A DNA stretch of 64,000 nucleotides from an uncultured Spirochaetales bacterium (GTDB taxonomy: Bacteria; Spirochaetota; Spirochaetia; JAFGXN01). Shown in pieces: positions 45,465 to 54,308 of this stretch. A program made the position numbers and the translations under genes. The notes under the pieces are model-generated. The model did no database searches. It saw only the letters and a list, made by a program, of their open reading frames with translations, and was not told the origin of the DNA. Within the stretch, counting starts at the first letter, position 1. Every line of letters begins with the position of its first letter. Where the stretch lies: contig CASEOG010000002.1 of NCBI GenBank assembly GCA_949289575.1, positions 1-64,000 on the forward strand. Direction: 5' to 3'.

Positions 45465-48365
45465 ATGAGAAATTACGCAATCTGTCTTTTTTTGGTGACA
45501 GCGGCAGTTTCCCTTTTTGCGCTCGACGATTCCGGACTTTTTTATCAGGCGGAACGGAAGTTTGAGGCCGGTGATTACGGATCGGCTGTCATTGACTATG
45601 AAGAACTGATTCGTCAGTATCCGCTTTCCCCTTATCTGACCGATGCCCAATACAGACGTGCGGTCTCCCTGTTCCGTCTGGGGCGGACGGAAGAATCACT
45701 GAAACTGTTTTTACGGATTCGCGAACGGTACTCGGACGGTACCCTGACCGGGACATTATCTTTCTGGTTGGGAATTAATTATTACGAACTGAAGGATTAT
45801 GCCTCCTGCGAGAAAGAACTTTCCGAATATCTGAAAAATCAGCCGAACGGCGAATTCTTTAAAAGTGCTCTTCTGACACTTGCTTTCGCACAATATAAAA
45901 ACGGGAAAGAACGGGATGCTTTGGAGACGGCATTTCGGCTCTCCGATTCCGGTTTAAATATCGAAGACGAACCCGAGGCACTGGCTCTTATATTCTCTCT
46001 TTTTCTGAAATTCGGAGAATACGGGAAACTGATCCGTTTTTCGCACACTTACGGGCCGGAAGATCTTCCGCCGAAATACAGAACGGAATTGACTTATTAC
46101 CGTGCGGAAGCCTATTTTCATCTCAAAGAATATGAAAAAGCGGAAAAAGATTACATTCAATGCCTTCATACCGCTTCCGGCAAAATAACGGCCGGATCGG
46201 CCCAGCGGCTTTTTTCTCTTTACAGAATAGAAAGAAAATACGATGAGCTGAATCATCTGATGAAAACCGCCGAAGAACGTTTTGCCGATAAGCCGGAAGT
46301 GATCAATGCTCTGAGGCTGAAATACGGAGTCGAAAAGTTTAAACTGAAAAGGTACGACGAGGCGGTTATCGTATTGAATCGGATTTGGACAACGGAATCC
46401 GTTTCCGTTATGGATGACCTGGTTCCGATTTATCTGGCCCGGGCGTTTGCCGAAAAGGGCGAGCCGGCACGTGCCTACGAAGTCCTGAACCGATACCGCG
46501 GTGAAATCAAGCAATACCGGAGCCTGATCCTGTTCCTGGCGGTGCGTTACGGAGTCGAAACGGAACAGTGGGCCTCCGTCGAAAAAGATGCCGCCGGATT
46601 TCTGCAAACAGATGCCGGTACCGCCGAAAAAGAAACAGTGGCCTCTATGCTGGTGTTGTCGCTTGTCCGGCAGGGAAAGTTCGCAGAAGCAAAAAAGGCG
46701 GCCGGTGAGTGGGAAGCCGTTTTACCGGGGCTGTCGGGACAGCAAAGGTTTGTCCGTCTGAAACTCCGCATTGCGGAAGAAACCGGGGATTTGAGTTATT
46801 CGGTCCGGTCGCTCGACCGGTATCTGAGCAATGTGTCCGAAGACGATCAGGCTGTTCTGACTTATATCCGGCAAAATTTCAAAGCCGGCGATTTCGCAAA
46901 GATTATCGCCTACACATCCGACCTGAACGGGAAACGGCCGAATCTGAAACAGGAAAATCCGGTTCTGAACGTTTTCGTCCGTTACATGAGGGCTCTCTCT
47001 TTTATCAGCCTTAAACAGTACGAAAAAGCTCTCTCCGAATTTGCGCTGATTTCCCCGGAAGACCTCATCCGCAACGGATGGGAAGAGCTGATTTCCTATT
47101 ATTTTTACTATCGGGGGTGGGCTTTTTATCGGACCGCCTCATACGAAAAGGCGCTGACACACTTTTCTTCTTATGTCAGAGAATATCCCGACGGGGAATT
47201 TATGCCGAGGGCCCTGTCTCTTTGCGGATGGTGCTGTTATTCCTCGAAAGAATACGAAAAAGCGGCCGATTGGTTTCTGAAATATGCCGAGGAGGTCCCG
47301 GGAAACGAGGGGCTGAAAGCCGCACTGACGGCGGGAAGGGCCTATGCCGCAGCCGGGATGAGCGATAAGGCGGAAAATGTTTTTACGGCGGTTGCCGCTT
47401 CGGCACCGCGCCGTCTCCGGACAGAGGCTCTTTACGAGTACGCTCTGCTGATGCGCAAAACGGGATTTGCCGATAAAAGTGCCGAAATCTTTCGCCTGAT
47501 TTTCAAAGAGGACCCGAAGGCGGAAGAGGCAGCCGGGGCTCTGCTGACCGCCGCCGAAATTTACCGGGAACGCGGTCAGGCCGAAAAAGCGGTTCTGGCC
47601 TATACCGATTTTGCCGTAACATATCCGGAATCGCCTCAGCGAATCCGGGCGGTCGCCGCTCAGGCAGAGCTTCTTTTCGAAACAGGCCGGTATACCGAAG
47701 CGGCTGCCGTTTTGGCGGAATGGAACCGCCTCGATACAGACGGCAGCTACGAAGCAAGACGTCTTATTCTAAGAGCCCGCCTGGCCATGAAAATGAAAGC
47801 ATGGGAAGAAGCGGCGACGGCATGGAACGAATTGCTCTACCGGTTTCCGGAGGAGGGAGAGCGGTTGAAAGCCTCTCTTCAGCTGGCAAAACTCTATTAT
47901 CTGAAATTGGGACGAAGCGATCGGGAGGCGGAATTGTCTCTCGCTTTCGGACGCAGCGGCGGAATCGATAGCGAAGAGGGGCGTCGTGCAGCCGTCGAAC
48001 TGGCGGCAATCTACTTCAAAGATCCCGTCAATCGTGCCGCCGAGGCCGCGAACAGTGCCGTGCTTCTGAACGAAATAATCGGGAAATATCCGAACGACAC
48101 CGTAAACGGAGCCCGGGCACGGTTTTTGATCGGATCAAAACTGTACGGAGAAGGAAAATATAACGAGGCAATGTCATTCTTTATCGATGCCGTAACGCTA
48201 GACGGAACGGCAGATTTTGTTCCCGAAGCGCTGTTTAAAGCCGGAATGTCGGCCCGCGCGGAAAACCGGCAGAAAGATGCAGAAGCGTTGTTTTCCCGCT
48301 TAAAGACCCATTTCCCGCAGTCCGAATGGACATCCCGGATTCCGGGACAAAGGAGGCGGTCATGA
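45465..48365 (+). CDS. Secreted TPR-repeat protein (966 aa)
   Basis: A signal peptide of about 20 residues is followed by a helical solenoid of TPR-type hairpins across nearly the whole length; A-x-x-Y-x-x-A-x-x-x-F/Y-x-x-x-x-x-x-x-P units recur every 34-40 residues. It resembles large YbgF/BamD-like periplasmic scaffold proteins but is much longer. It should lie in the periplasm and hold protein partners. It is the first gene of an operon with an outer-membrane barrel and ExbB-ExbD-TonB, so a role in assembling or feeding that barrel is plausible. Its TGA overlaps the next ATG by 4 bp. Confidence 0.85.
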   Translation: MRNYAICLFLVTAAVSLFALDDSGLFYQAERKFEAGDYGSAVIDYEELIRQYPLSPYLTDAQYRRAVSLFRLGRTEESLKLFLRIRERYSDGTLTGTLSFWLGINYYELKDYASCEKELSEYLKNQPNGEFFKSALLTLAFAQYKNGKERDALETAFRLSDSGLNIEDEPEALALIFSLFLKFGEYGKLIRFSHTYGPEDLPPKYRTELTYYRAEAYFHLKEYEKAEKDYIQCLHTASGKITAGSAQRLFSLYRIERKYDELNHLMKTAEERFADKPEVINALRLKYGVEKFKLKRYDEAVIVLNRIWTTESVSVMDDLVPIYLARAFAEKGEPARAYEVLNRYRGEIKQYRSLILFLAVRYGVETEQWASVEKDAAGFLQTDAGTAEKETVASMLVLSLVRQGKFAEAKKAAGEWEAVLPGLSGQQRFVRLKLRIAEETGDLSYSVRSLDRYLSNVSEDDQAVLTYIRQNFKAGDFAKIIAYTSDLNGKRPNLKQENPVLNVFVRYMRALSFISLKQYEKALSEFALISPEDLIRNGWEELISYYFYYRGWAFYRTASYEKALTHFSSYVREYPDGEFMPRALSLCGWCCYSSKEYEKAADWFLKYAEEVPGNEGLKAALTAGRAYAAAGMSDKAENVFTAVAASAPRRLRTEALYEYALLMRKTGFADKSAEIFRLIFKEDPKAEEAAGALLTAAEIYRERGQAEKAVLAYTDFAVTYPESPQRIRAVAAQAELLFETGRYTEAAAVLAEWNRLDTDGSYEARRLILRARLAMKMKAWEEAATAWNELLYRFPEEGERLKASLQLAKLYYLKLGRSDREAELSLAFGRSGGIDSEEGRRAAVELAAIYFKDPVNRAAEAANSAVLLNEIIGKYPNDTVNGARARFLIGSKLYGEGKYNEAMSFFIDAVTLDGTADFVPEALFKAGMSARAENRQKDAEALFSRLKTHFPQSEWTSRIPGQRRRS

Positions 48366-50014
48366 AAAAACTTATTTATATCGGAATTTTTCTGACTGTA
48401 TCCGCGGTTTTGTTTTCGGATGACAAAACGGATGCCGCGGGAGAAGACCCCGATATTGTCCTTCCCCCCATGTTCCTGGAAATCAGGGATCTTACAAAAG
48501 AGGAGGTTCGGACAGCCCTTCCGGGAACGGAAACCTCGGAAAATATTGTTTTGCCCGAACTGACGGTCCCGATGCCCGACCCGACCGAAACCGGATTTGA
48601 CGAAACGGGAATCGATGCTTTTCTTGCCGAAATCGGAGAAGAGGGAGCAATGACGCCCTCCGGAAAAAAATCGGTCAAAGTTTTTCCTGTGGCCTTCGAC
48701 GCCCGTGCGGCTCTGGGGACAGTCGGAGAAATCGGTTTGGGATTTTCGGTATTCGGAAACACGGAGAAATCTTCGTACCGGTTTTCGGCCGGACACAACA
48801 GCCGGGACGGATACGGTTTCCGTCCGTGGGGAGGAGCTTTTTTTGACCGCAGTACGCTTCTTTCGGGGGAATACGCCTTCCGGAATCACACCCTGACCAA
48901 CGAGACCGGTTTTTCCTTCGAATCCCGCGATTTCGGAACGCAAAATATGACAACCGGCAGTGATACACGGCGCGATCTTCTTTTTTCGGCAGACGACCGC
49001 TTTTCGCTGAATGCCGGATCGCTGCGCTTCGGAGCATCCGTAGGGCTCGATCTTCTGCACCGCTATACGGATGAAGTCGGCAACGGAGCCACCGATCTCT
49101 TTCTCGAACCGAGAGCCGTTCTCGATCTGATGCTGCCGAAAACCAAACTGACATTCGCTGCGGGATACGCCTGGAACGGTTCTTTTTTTGACCGGAACAA
49201 CGGACACAGTGCCGATTTTCTTTTCGAATTTGATACCGAACTTCCGCAGGCCGTCAATCTGGCCGGCGGCGTCGGTCTCTTCTGGGACGGACGCGAGCGC
49301 GCATCGGTTTACGGAACCGATTTGCTCGGTTTTTCGGTGCCCTTTTATCTGATGATTTACGGATCGGCCGCCGATTTTTTTCAGTACCGGTTTAAAGGCG
49401 GATTCGAAAACGAAAGAAGATCTTACGCGTCTCTCGGAGAAGAGTTCCGTTATTTAAATCCGACCGCCCTGTCGGCTCTCTCCGGATGGTTTGCCGAGGC
49501 CGAACTGGATTTCAGAATCCGCCGACTGGCACTGATTTCCGTCGGACTTGATTTTGACAGAAAAAGCGGAACGGTTCTGATCGAAGAGAGGAAAACGAAT
49601 GCGGACGGACTCATTCCGGTCTCACAGAAGATTCAGAATCTTTTGTACGGTTTTGTAAAGACCCGGTTGAATCCGGTTGAGGGTTTGGAGATGGCGATCG
49701 GATGGGAAGGATCGCTGCTTCCGGAAAACCGGTATTATCTGAAAGCGCGTCACAGTGTTGACGGAATGATCGGGTATACCATTCCGCAGAAATGGTTTAC
49801 GTTCGGCAGCCGGCTGCTGTTCGAGGTTTACGACAAGGCCTATATTCCCGAATGGGATCTGAATGCTCTTTTTACAATCAACGAACATTTCCGGCTGTCG
49901 CTGACCCTTGACGATTTGCTTTCGCCGATTTATAAAGAAGGACGTCCGACTGTTTGGGGCGGGTACATTGCCCCCGGTTTGGGAGCATCCGTATGTTTGG
50001 AAATTAAATATTAA
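48362..50014 (+). CDS. Predicted outer-membrane beta-barrel protein (550 aa)
   Basis: The ATG at 48362 overlaps the TPR gene stop and follows GGAGG. A signal peptide of about 19 residues precedes an acidic, Pro-rich N-terminal stretch (residues 25-120). From about residue 125 the sequence alternates polar and hydrophobic residues in strand-sized blocks with aromatic girdles, and it ends in K-Y, the aromatic C-terminus typical of outer-membrane barrels. The final part (L-D-D-L-L-S-P-I-Y and following strands) recalls the end of TonB-dependent receptors, but no plug domain is seen. Fifteen bp downstream lies exbB. It may be the outer-membrane partner of the TonB module; alternatives are a FadL- or porin-like channel. 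Confidence 0.75.
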   Translation: MKKLIYIGIFLTVSAVLFSDDKTDAAGEDPDIVLPPMFLEIRDLTKEEVRTALPGTETSENIVLPELTVPMPDPTETGFDETGIDAFLAEIGEEGAMTPSGKKSVKVFPVAFDARAALGTVGEIGLGFSVFGNTEKSSYRFSAGHNSRDGYGFRPWGGAFFDRSTLLSGEYAFRNHTLTNETGFSFESRDFGTQNMTTGSDTRRDLLFSADDRFSLNAGSLRFGASVGLDLLHRYTDEVGNGATDLFLEPRAVLDLMLPKTKLTFAAGYAWNGSFFDRNNGHSADFLFEFDTELPQAVNLAGGVGLFWDGRERASVYGTDLLGFSVPFYLMIYGSAADFFQYRFKGGFENERRSYASLGEEFRYLNPTALSALSGWFAEAELDFRIRRLALISVGLDFDRKSGTVLIEERKTNADGLIPVSQKIQNLLYGFVKTRLNPVEGLEMAIGWEGSLLPENRYYLKARHSVDGMIGYTIPQKWFTFGSRLLFEVYDKAYIPEWDLNALFTINEHFRLSLTLDDLLSPIYKEGRPTVWGGYIAPGLGASVCLEIKY

Positions 50015-50028
50015 GAAGAGAGGTTGTT

Positions 50029-50643
50029 ATGCTGAAAATTTTACAGGACGGCGGACCCGTCATGATTGTGATTTTAATGCTTTCCTTCGGGGCCTTGGTT
50101 CTCGTCATCGAACGGTTTCTCTATTTTCGAAAAATCGACCGTAACCGGAAAAAATTTTCCGAATCGCTTTTCCGGCTTTTGGATCTTCGTGATTTTCAGG
50201 AAGCGTCCCGTCTGTGCGACCGGTTTCCGTGTCCGACAGCCGAAATGACCAGAGCGGGTCTCGAGCACCGCCGGTTTTCGGCGGAAGAAATGAAAGAGGC
50301 GATGACGGTTCGCGTTAACAGCGAAGTCCCGAAAATGGAACGGTTTGTCGGTGCGTTGGGAACAATCGCCAATATTGCGCCGCTGCTGGGACTGTTGGGA
50401 ACCGTTACGGGAAATATCAAGGCGTTCGGTCTTCTGGGGGCCTCCGGTGCGGCAGCCGACCCTTCGCTGCTGGCATCGGCAATCGGAGAAGCTCTTTACA
50501 CAACGGCGGCCGGTATCATTGTCGGAATCCCCGCAATTATTTTCTACAATATATATGTGAATAAAGTCAACAACCGGATTGTCGACCTGGAAACCGAACT
50601 GAATACCATTGCCGCAGCCATAAAATCCGGAAGCGGAATATAG
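50029..50643 (+). CDS. exbB: ExbB/TolQ/MotA-family proton channel subunit (204 aa)
   Basis: Inner-membrane protein with three helices (about 8-28, 105-130 and 150-172) and the conserved motif G-T-I-A-N-I-A-P-L-L-G-L-L-G-T-V-x-G of ExbB/TolQ in the second helix, then A-I-G-E-A-L-Y-T-T-A-A-G in the third. With ExbD it converts the proton gradient into movement of TonB. GAGAGG precedes the ATG. Gaps of 14 and 9 bp to its neighbours place it in the middle of the operon. Confidence 0.93.
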   Translation: MLKILQDGGPVMIVILMLSFGALVLVIERFLYFRKIDRNRKKFSESLFRLLDLRDFQEASRLCDRFPCPTAEMTRAGLEHRRFSAEEMKEAMTVRVNSEVPKMERFVGALGTIANIAPLLGLLGTVTGNIKAFGLLGASGAAADPSLLASAIGEALYTTAAGIIVGIPAIIFYNIYVNKVNNRIVDLETELNTIAAAIKSGSGI

Positions 50644-50652
50644 GAGCGGGAC

Positions 50653-51063
50653 ATGAGCCGAATTCGAAAGCGGCTGAAGCCGGCTGTTCATGCCGATCTG
50701 GTGCCGATGATTGATATTGTTTTCCAGCTCGTTATCTTCTTTATGATTTCCAGTACCTTTATTCAGGTTCCCGGAATCGCGCTGACACTTCCGCAATCCG
50801 AAACGGCGGAAAAGGTGACAGTGACCGAACTGATTGTAACAGTTATCGATGAGAATTCGATTTATTTGAACCGGGAACAGATGACATTCGAAGCGGCGGA
50901 TGCCGTGCTGCGCGGCTATACGGCAGAACAACGGCAGGCTCTTTCGGGAGTGGTCGTCGAAGGAGATAAAACGGTTTCCTATGAGACGATGGTAAAATGC
51001 CTCGATTTGCTTCGACGCAACGGATTTGACAGTATCGGACTGAAGATGAGGCAGGAGCGTTGA
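50653..51063 (+). CDS. exbD: ExbD/TolR-family protein (136 aa)
   Basis: Short cytoplasmic N-terminus, one membrane helix (about 17-40) that holds the essential Asp in V-P-M-I-D-I-V-F-Q-L, and a periplasmic domain with G-D-K-T-V-S-Y-E near residue 100, as in ExbD/TolR. It forms the proton path with ExbB. GGAGCGGG lies before the ATG, and its TGA overlaps the TTG start of the TonB gene. Confidence 0.93.
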   Translation: MSRIRKRLKPAVHADLVPMIDIVFQLVIFFMISSTFIQVPGIALTLPQSETAEKVTVTELIVTVIDENSIYLNREQMTFEAADAVLRGYTAEQRQALSGVVVEGDKTVSYETMVKCLDLLRRNGFDSIGLKMRQER

Positions 51064-51929
51064 ATAAAGATTTTTTGAGGACGGATGACGGAAAACGGCT
51101 GCTTCACAGTGCAGGCCTGGCGGCCGTCCTTTATCTTCTTTTGTTTCTATCTTTTTCGCTTTATTTTTACGGAAGCCGGAAGGATGCCGAGCCGTTCGGG
51201 GCTTCGGCTGTTTACCTCGAACTGATGCAGGTTTCTCAGGCACCGGTTCGTTCGCCGGCTTCAAACCCGGGCGGCAGCCTTCCGGAGCGTCGGCAGAAGC
51301 AGCAAACGGCTTCTTCGGCAGCGGCGGCCCCCAAGGCAGGCAGTCGTCCGCAAACAGAGCCGAAAACGCCCGCGGCGGCCGAAACCGCACAACAGACAGC
51401 GGAAGAGTGGACCGATGATTTCTTCTCCGATGTCGAATTTGCCGATACAGCTCAGGTCGGTTACGGCGGGACGCAAACAGCCGCGGCCGCCGCCTCCGTT
51501 TCCGACAACAACACGGACGGGAGCGATTACAGCCGCCTCGATTCGGCGCTGAACCGCAATGCCGCGGCCGGGAATGCGGCCGGCGGAGAAACGGTGTCGG
51601 AAAAAACAACATCCGCATCGGGTCTCGGAGCTGCCGATTCCGTTTCCGTTATCGATTTGGAAGGGCTGACGGCCAGCCGAAAACTGCTGACAATGGTCGA
51701 TCCCGATTTCTCGGGTGTCGATACGGCCGGCAGAACACTTTTTTCATTTGTTATCTCTTTCGAGTTGAATTCCGACGGCACGGTTTCCCGTGTTTTTGTG
51801 ACGGATTCGAGCGGTTCGGCCCTGGCCGACCGCCGGATGGAACAGGCGTTGCGTCAATGGCGTTTCGCCTCCGCCCCGGGAAGCCGTCCGGTCAATGTGA
51901 GGTTAAAGTATTATGTCCGTGTTCGATGA
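51060..51929 (+). CDS. tonB: TonB-family energy-transducing protein (289 aa)
   Basis: TTG start at 51060, overlapping the exbD stop by 4 bp with AGGAGC before it. An N-terminal membrane helix (about 13-36) anchors the protein; residues 55-200 form a low-complexity Ala/Ser/Gly/Pro-rich linker that spans the periplasm, without the Pro-Lys and Pro-Glu runs of E. coli TonB. The last 75 residues are a TonB C-terminal domain (F-E-L-N-S-D-G-T-V-S-R-V, then A-L-R-Q-W-R-F, ending V-R-L-K-Y-Y-V). It should transmit ExbBD energy to an outer-membrane partner; no classical TonB-dependent receptor is seen in this window. Confidence 0.85.
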   Translation: MNKDFLRTDDGKRLLHSAGLAAVLYLLLFLSFSLYFYGSRKDAEPFGASAVYLELMQVSQAPVRSPASNPGGSLPERRQKQQTASSAAAAPKAGSRPQTEPKTPAAAETAQQTAEEWTDDFFSDVEFADTAQVGYGGTQTAAAAASVSDNNTDGSDYSRLDSALNRNAAAGNAAGGETVSEKTTSASGLGAADSVSVIDLEGLTASRKLLTMVDPDFSGVDTAGRTLFSFVISFELNSDGTVSRVFVTDSSGSALADRRMEQALRQWRFASAPGSRPVNVRLKYYVRVR

Positions 51930-52581
51930 AATCCGGGCGGCCGCTTTCGATATCGACGGTACGCTCTATCCCAATTATCAGATGTATATTTGGGGGATTC
52001 CCCAAATGATTCTCTGTCCGCGTCTTCTGTTTGCTTATAACGAAGTGCGTAAAGAGATTCGCAACATCAAAACCGACGGAGAGAAATTTTCCGATGCACA
52101 GGCCCGGCTGATGGCGGTACGGCTGGAAACGCTGACATCCCGTGCTGCCGAAAAGGTCGAGCGATGCCTGTACCGTCCCTGGTTGTTCCAGACAAGGATT
52201 ATCAGACCGGTAAAAGGATTGCGTGAATTTCTGGAATCTCTCAAAAAAAGAGGAATCGCTCTGTATGCCCTTTCCGATTTCCCCGTCGGACGGAAACTCG
52301 AATATCTCGGCGTTTCCGATTTGTTCGGGAAGGCGCTTTGCAGTGAGGATTACGGAAGATTGAAACCGGATGCGGCCCCGTTTAAAGCATTGCAGAAAGC
52401 GGCCAATGTTCCGTTCTCTCAAATTCTTTATTTCGGAAACAGTTATGATAAAGATATCGCCGGTGCGCGTGCGGTAGGGATGAAGACGGCCTATATTACC
52501 CGAAAAAAAGGAAAAGAAAAGGCAGCCGACATTGTGTTTCGTGACTACGAAGAGCTGACTGCCCGGTTTTTGAGTCATTGA
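51913..52581 (+). CDS. HAD-superfamily hydrolase, subfamily IA (222 aa)
   Basis: Cytoplasmic phosphatase-type protein. Motif I reads F-D-I-D-G-T-L-Y with the nucleophile Asp and the acid/base Asp; motif II is Y-A-L-S-D-F; the motif III Lys is in R-L-K-P-D-A; motif IV reads F-G-N-S-Y-D-K-D. A helical cap of about 80 residues follows motif I. Substrate unknown. It overlaps the tonB end by 17 bp and so belongs to that operon, although its function need not be related. Confidence 0.88.
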   Translation: MSVFDEIRAAAFDIDGTLYPNYQMYIWGIPQMILCPRLLFAYNEVRKEIRNIKTDGEKFSDAQARLMAVRLETLTSRAAEKVERCLYRPWLFQTRIIRPVKGLREFLESLKKRGIALYALSDFPVGRKLEYLGVSDLFGKALCSEDYGRLKPDAAPFKALQKAANVPFSQILYFGNSYDKDIAGARAVGMKTAYITRKKGKEKAADIVFRDYEELTARFLSH

Positions 52582-52646
52582 CAAAAGGATTTGCTTTTCG
52601 GTAAAATGACAAAAACGAAAGGAGATTTGTCTCCGGGGAGGATTGT

Positions 52647-52976
52647 GTGAATCGCATGACGGCTGTTTTCGCTCTTCTGACGGTTGCCTGTTTATCTTTT
52701 TCGTGCAAAACCGTTTCGGAAGGAGCGGTCAAATCCTCGGTTTCCGAAGAAATCGAGATTAACGGGGATATTTTTGTCGAAAAGAATCATCCTCAACCCC
52801 TTCTTTTTTCGCCCGATATGAAGGAGTACCGGCTGTACGGACCGCAGGCAGAGGAAATCGCAAGAACATATAATTACAACATTCTCTTTTTGAGAGGTGT
52901 CGTCGGAGAGTCGAGAGATTCCGACGGACGAATTCCTTTCGAAGTTCGGGAAATTTTAAAGGAGAAACGGCAGTGA
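52647..52976 (+). CDS. Small lipoprotein, function unknown (109 aa)
   Basis: GTG start at 52647 after a strong GGGGAGG; an ATG three codons later is possible. The signal peptide ends in SFSC with the lipidated Cys at residue 20. The mature part is about 90 residues, acidic, and contains R-L-Y-G-P-Q-A-E-E-I-A and L-F-L-R-G-V-V-G; no family is recognised. Its TGA overlaps the GTG of the Gph-like gene. Confidence 0.7.
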   Translation: MNRMTAVFALLTVACLSFSCKTVSEGAVKSSVSEEIEINGDIFVEKNHPQPLLFSPDMKEYRLYGPQAEEIARTYNYNILFLRGVVGESRDSDGRIPFEVREILKEKRQ

Positions 52977-53638
52977 ATCGTCCGAAAGCTCTTTTTTTCG
53001 ATATGGACGGAACATTGGCTGATTCCGTCGGCTCGATCGGGACCGTCTGCAACAGAATTCTGAAAAAATACGGATTTCCGGAACATCAGCCGGAAGAATA
53101 CAAACGTTTTGTCGGAAGGGGAATCCGTCAGGCCATTCAAAATGCTGTCGGAAAAGAGGTCGAAGAATCTCTTCTCGATAAAATGTTTGCCGATTTCGTG
53201 GCCGATTACGAACGCGATCCGTTTTCGGCGACCCTACTTTATCCGGGGATGGAAGAGGTTGTCAGAGAAGCGGCAGAGGCCGGAATTCTCTGTTTTATCG
53301 TCACCAATAAAGCACAGCCGATAGCCCAAAAAATTTCCGACCGTTTTTTCGGAAATGCCGTGAAAGAGGTGATCGGGTTTCGCGATGATTTACCGCCGAA
53401 ACCGGCTCCCGACGGCGTACGGCTGCTGCTGAAACGGTATCATTTAACGGAATCCGAAACACTCTTTATCGGCGATTCGGAAGTCGATTATCAGACCGCC
53501 CGCAACAGCGGCGTGCCCGTTGCCGTGATGACATGGGGATATGCCGATCCCGCCTATTTTTGTCAAAACCGGCCCGATTTCCTGTGCGGGGATGCCGCGG
53601 CCCTGAAAAATGTGATATTCCCCGAAAGGAAGGGTTGA
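52973..53638 (+). CDS. Phosphoglycolate phosphatase-like HAD hydrolase (221 aa)
   Basis: GTG start at 52973 overlapping the preceding stop. HAD subfamily IA: motif I F-F-D-M-D-G-T-L-A-D, motif II F-I-V-T-N-K-A, motif III Lys in P-P-K-P-A-P-D, motif IV F-I-G-D-S-E-V-D. The helical cap, with V-G-R-G-I-R-Q-A-I, fits the phosphoglycolate phosphatase/PGMB group, which removes 2-phosphoglycolate or related small phosphates. It is the second HAD protein of this operon and its last gene. Confidence 0.88.
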   Translation: MNRPKALFFDMDGTLADSVGSIGTVCNRILKKYGFPEHQPEEYKRFVGRGIRQAIQNAVGKEVEESLLDKMFADFVADYERDPFSATLLYPGMEEVVREAAEAGILCFIVTNKAQPIAQKISDRFFGNAVKEVIGFRDDLPPKPAPDGVRLLLKRYHLTESETLFIGDSEVDYQTARNSGVPVAVMTWGYADPAYFCQNRPDFLCGDAAALKNVIFPERKG

Positions 53639-53691
53639 AATCGCAAACGATTTTTGATAAACTGGACTATACTTTATAAGAGGAAAGAAAG

Positions 53692-54255
53692 ATGATTAAA
53701 GCCGGACAAATTGATAAAAGTACCTTTCTGTTTTTTAAAAACGAACCGTGCATGGTCGTGGAAAGGGAATTTGTAAACCCCGGAAAAGGCTCGGCCTTCT
53801 GCCGCGTCAGACTGAAAGGCCTGACATCCGGAAAAGTTTACCAGGAAACGTTTAAAACGCAGGATACGGTGGAAGATATTCAGGTCGAAGAAAAGACCTG
53901 TCAGTATCTTTACAGCGATAACGAAGCGTACCACTTTATGCACAACGATACATACGAGCAGTTCGAAGTTCCGATGGAAGGACTCGAAGACCGTTTGCAG
54001 TATATGAAGGACGGAGAAAGCTACCGCATCGTTTTGTGGGAAGAGAAGCCGATTGATATCAAAATCCCGCCGAAAGTTGTTTACACGGTTGTCGATGCGC
54101 CCGAAGCCATTAAAGGCGATACGGCGACCAACGTAACGAAAGTCGTTACACTCGATACGGGACTGAAAGTCAAAGCTCCTTTCTTTATCAAAGAGGGGGA
54201 GAAGATTTTGGTGAATACCGAAACGAACGAATATGTCGAACGGGTGAACGACTGA
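53692..54255 (+). CDS. efp: Elongation factor P
   Basis: EF-P (187 aa, normal length) rescues ribosomes stalled on proline runs by binding near the peptidyl-tRNA. The three beta domains are intact; the first carries the loop N-P-G-K-G-S-A-F, with Lys32 at the tip that is modified (for example beta-lysylated) in many bacteria. AGGAAAG precedes the ATG. No EpmA/EpmB gene is in this window. A bidirectional terminator follows. Confidence 0.97.
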   Translation: MIKAGQIDKSTFLFFKNEPCMVVEREFVNPGKGSAFCRVRLKGLTSGKVYQETFKTQDTVEDIQVEEKTCQYLYSDNEAYHFMHNDTYEQFEVPMEGLEDRLQYMKDGESYRIVLWEEKPIDIKIPPKVVYTVVDAPEAIKGDTATNVTKVVTLDTGLKVKAPFFIKEGEKILVNTETNEYVERVND

Positions 54256-54275
54256 TAATGTCGATTCCGATATTG

Positions 54276-54308
54276 AAAACCGGTGCAAAGCACCGGTTTT
54301 TTATTTAC
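54276..54308. terminator. Bidirectional terminator between efp and the DUF1275 gene
   Basis: AAAACCGGTGC / GCACCGGTTTT (54276-54300) with an AAA loop; T-runs follow on the plus strand (TTTT then TTATTT), and A4 on the left serves the minus strand. The minus-strand gene ends inside it at 54301. Confidence 0.88.

Noticed and set aside
50074-51618. 514-codon minus-strand frame across exbB, exbD and tonB
   Set aside because: It spans three recognised genes on the other strand and gives only Arg/His/Pro-rich sequence.
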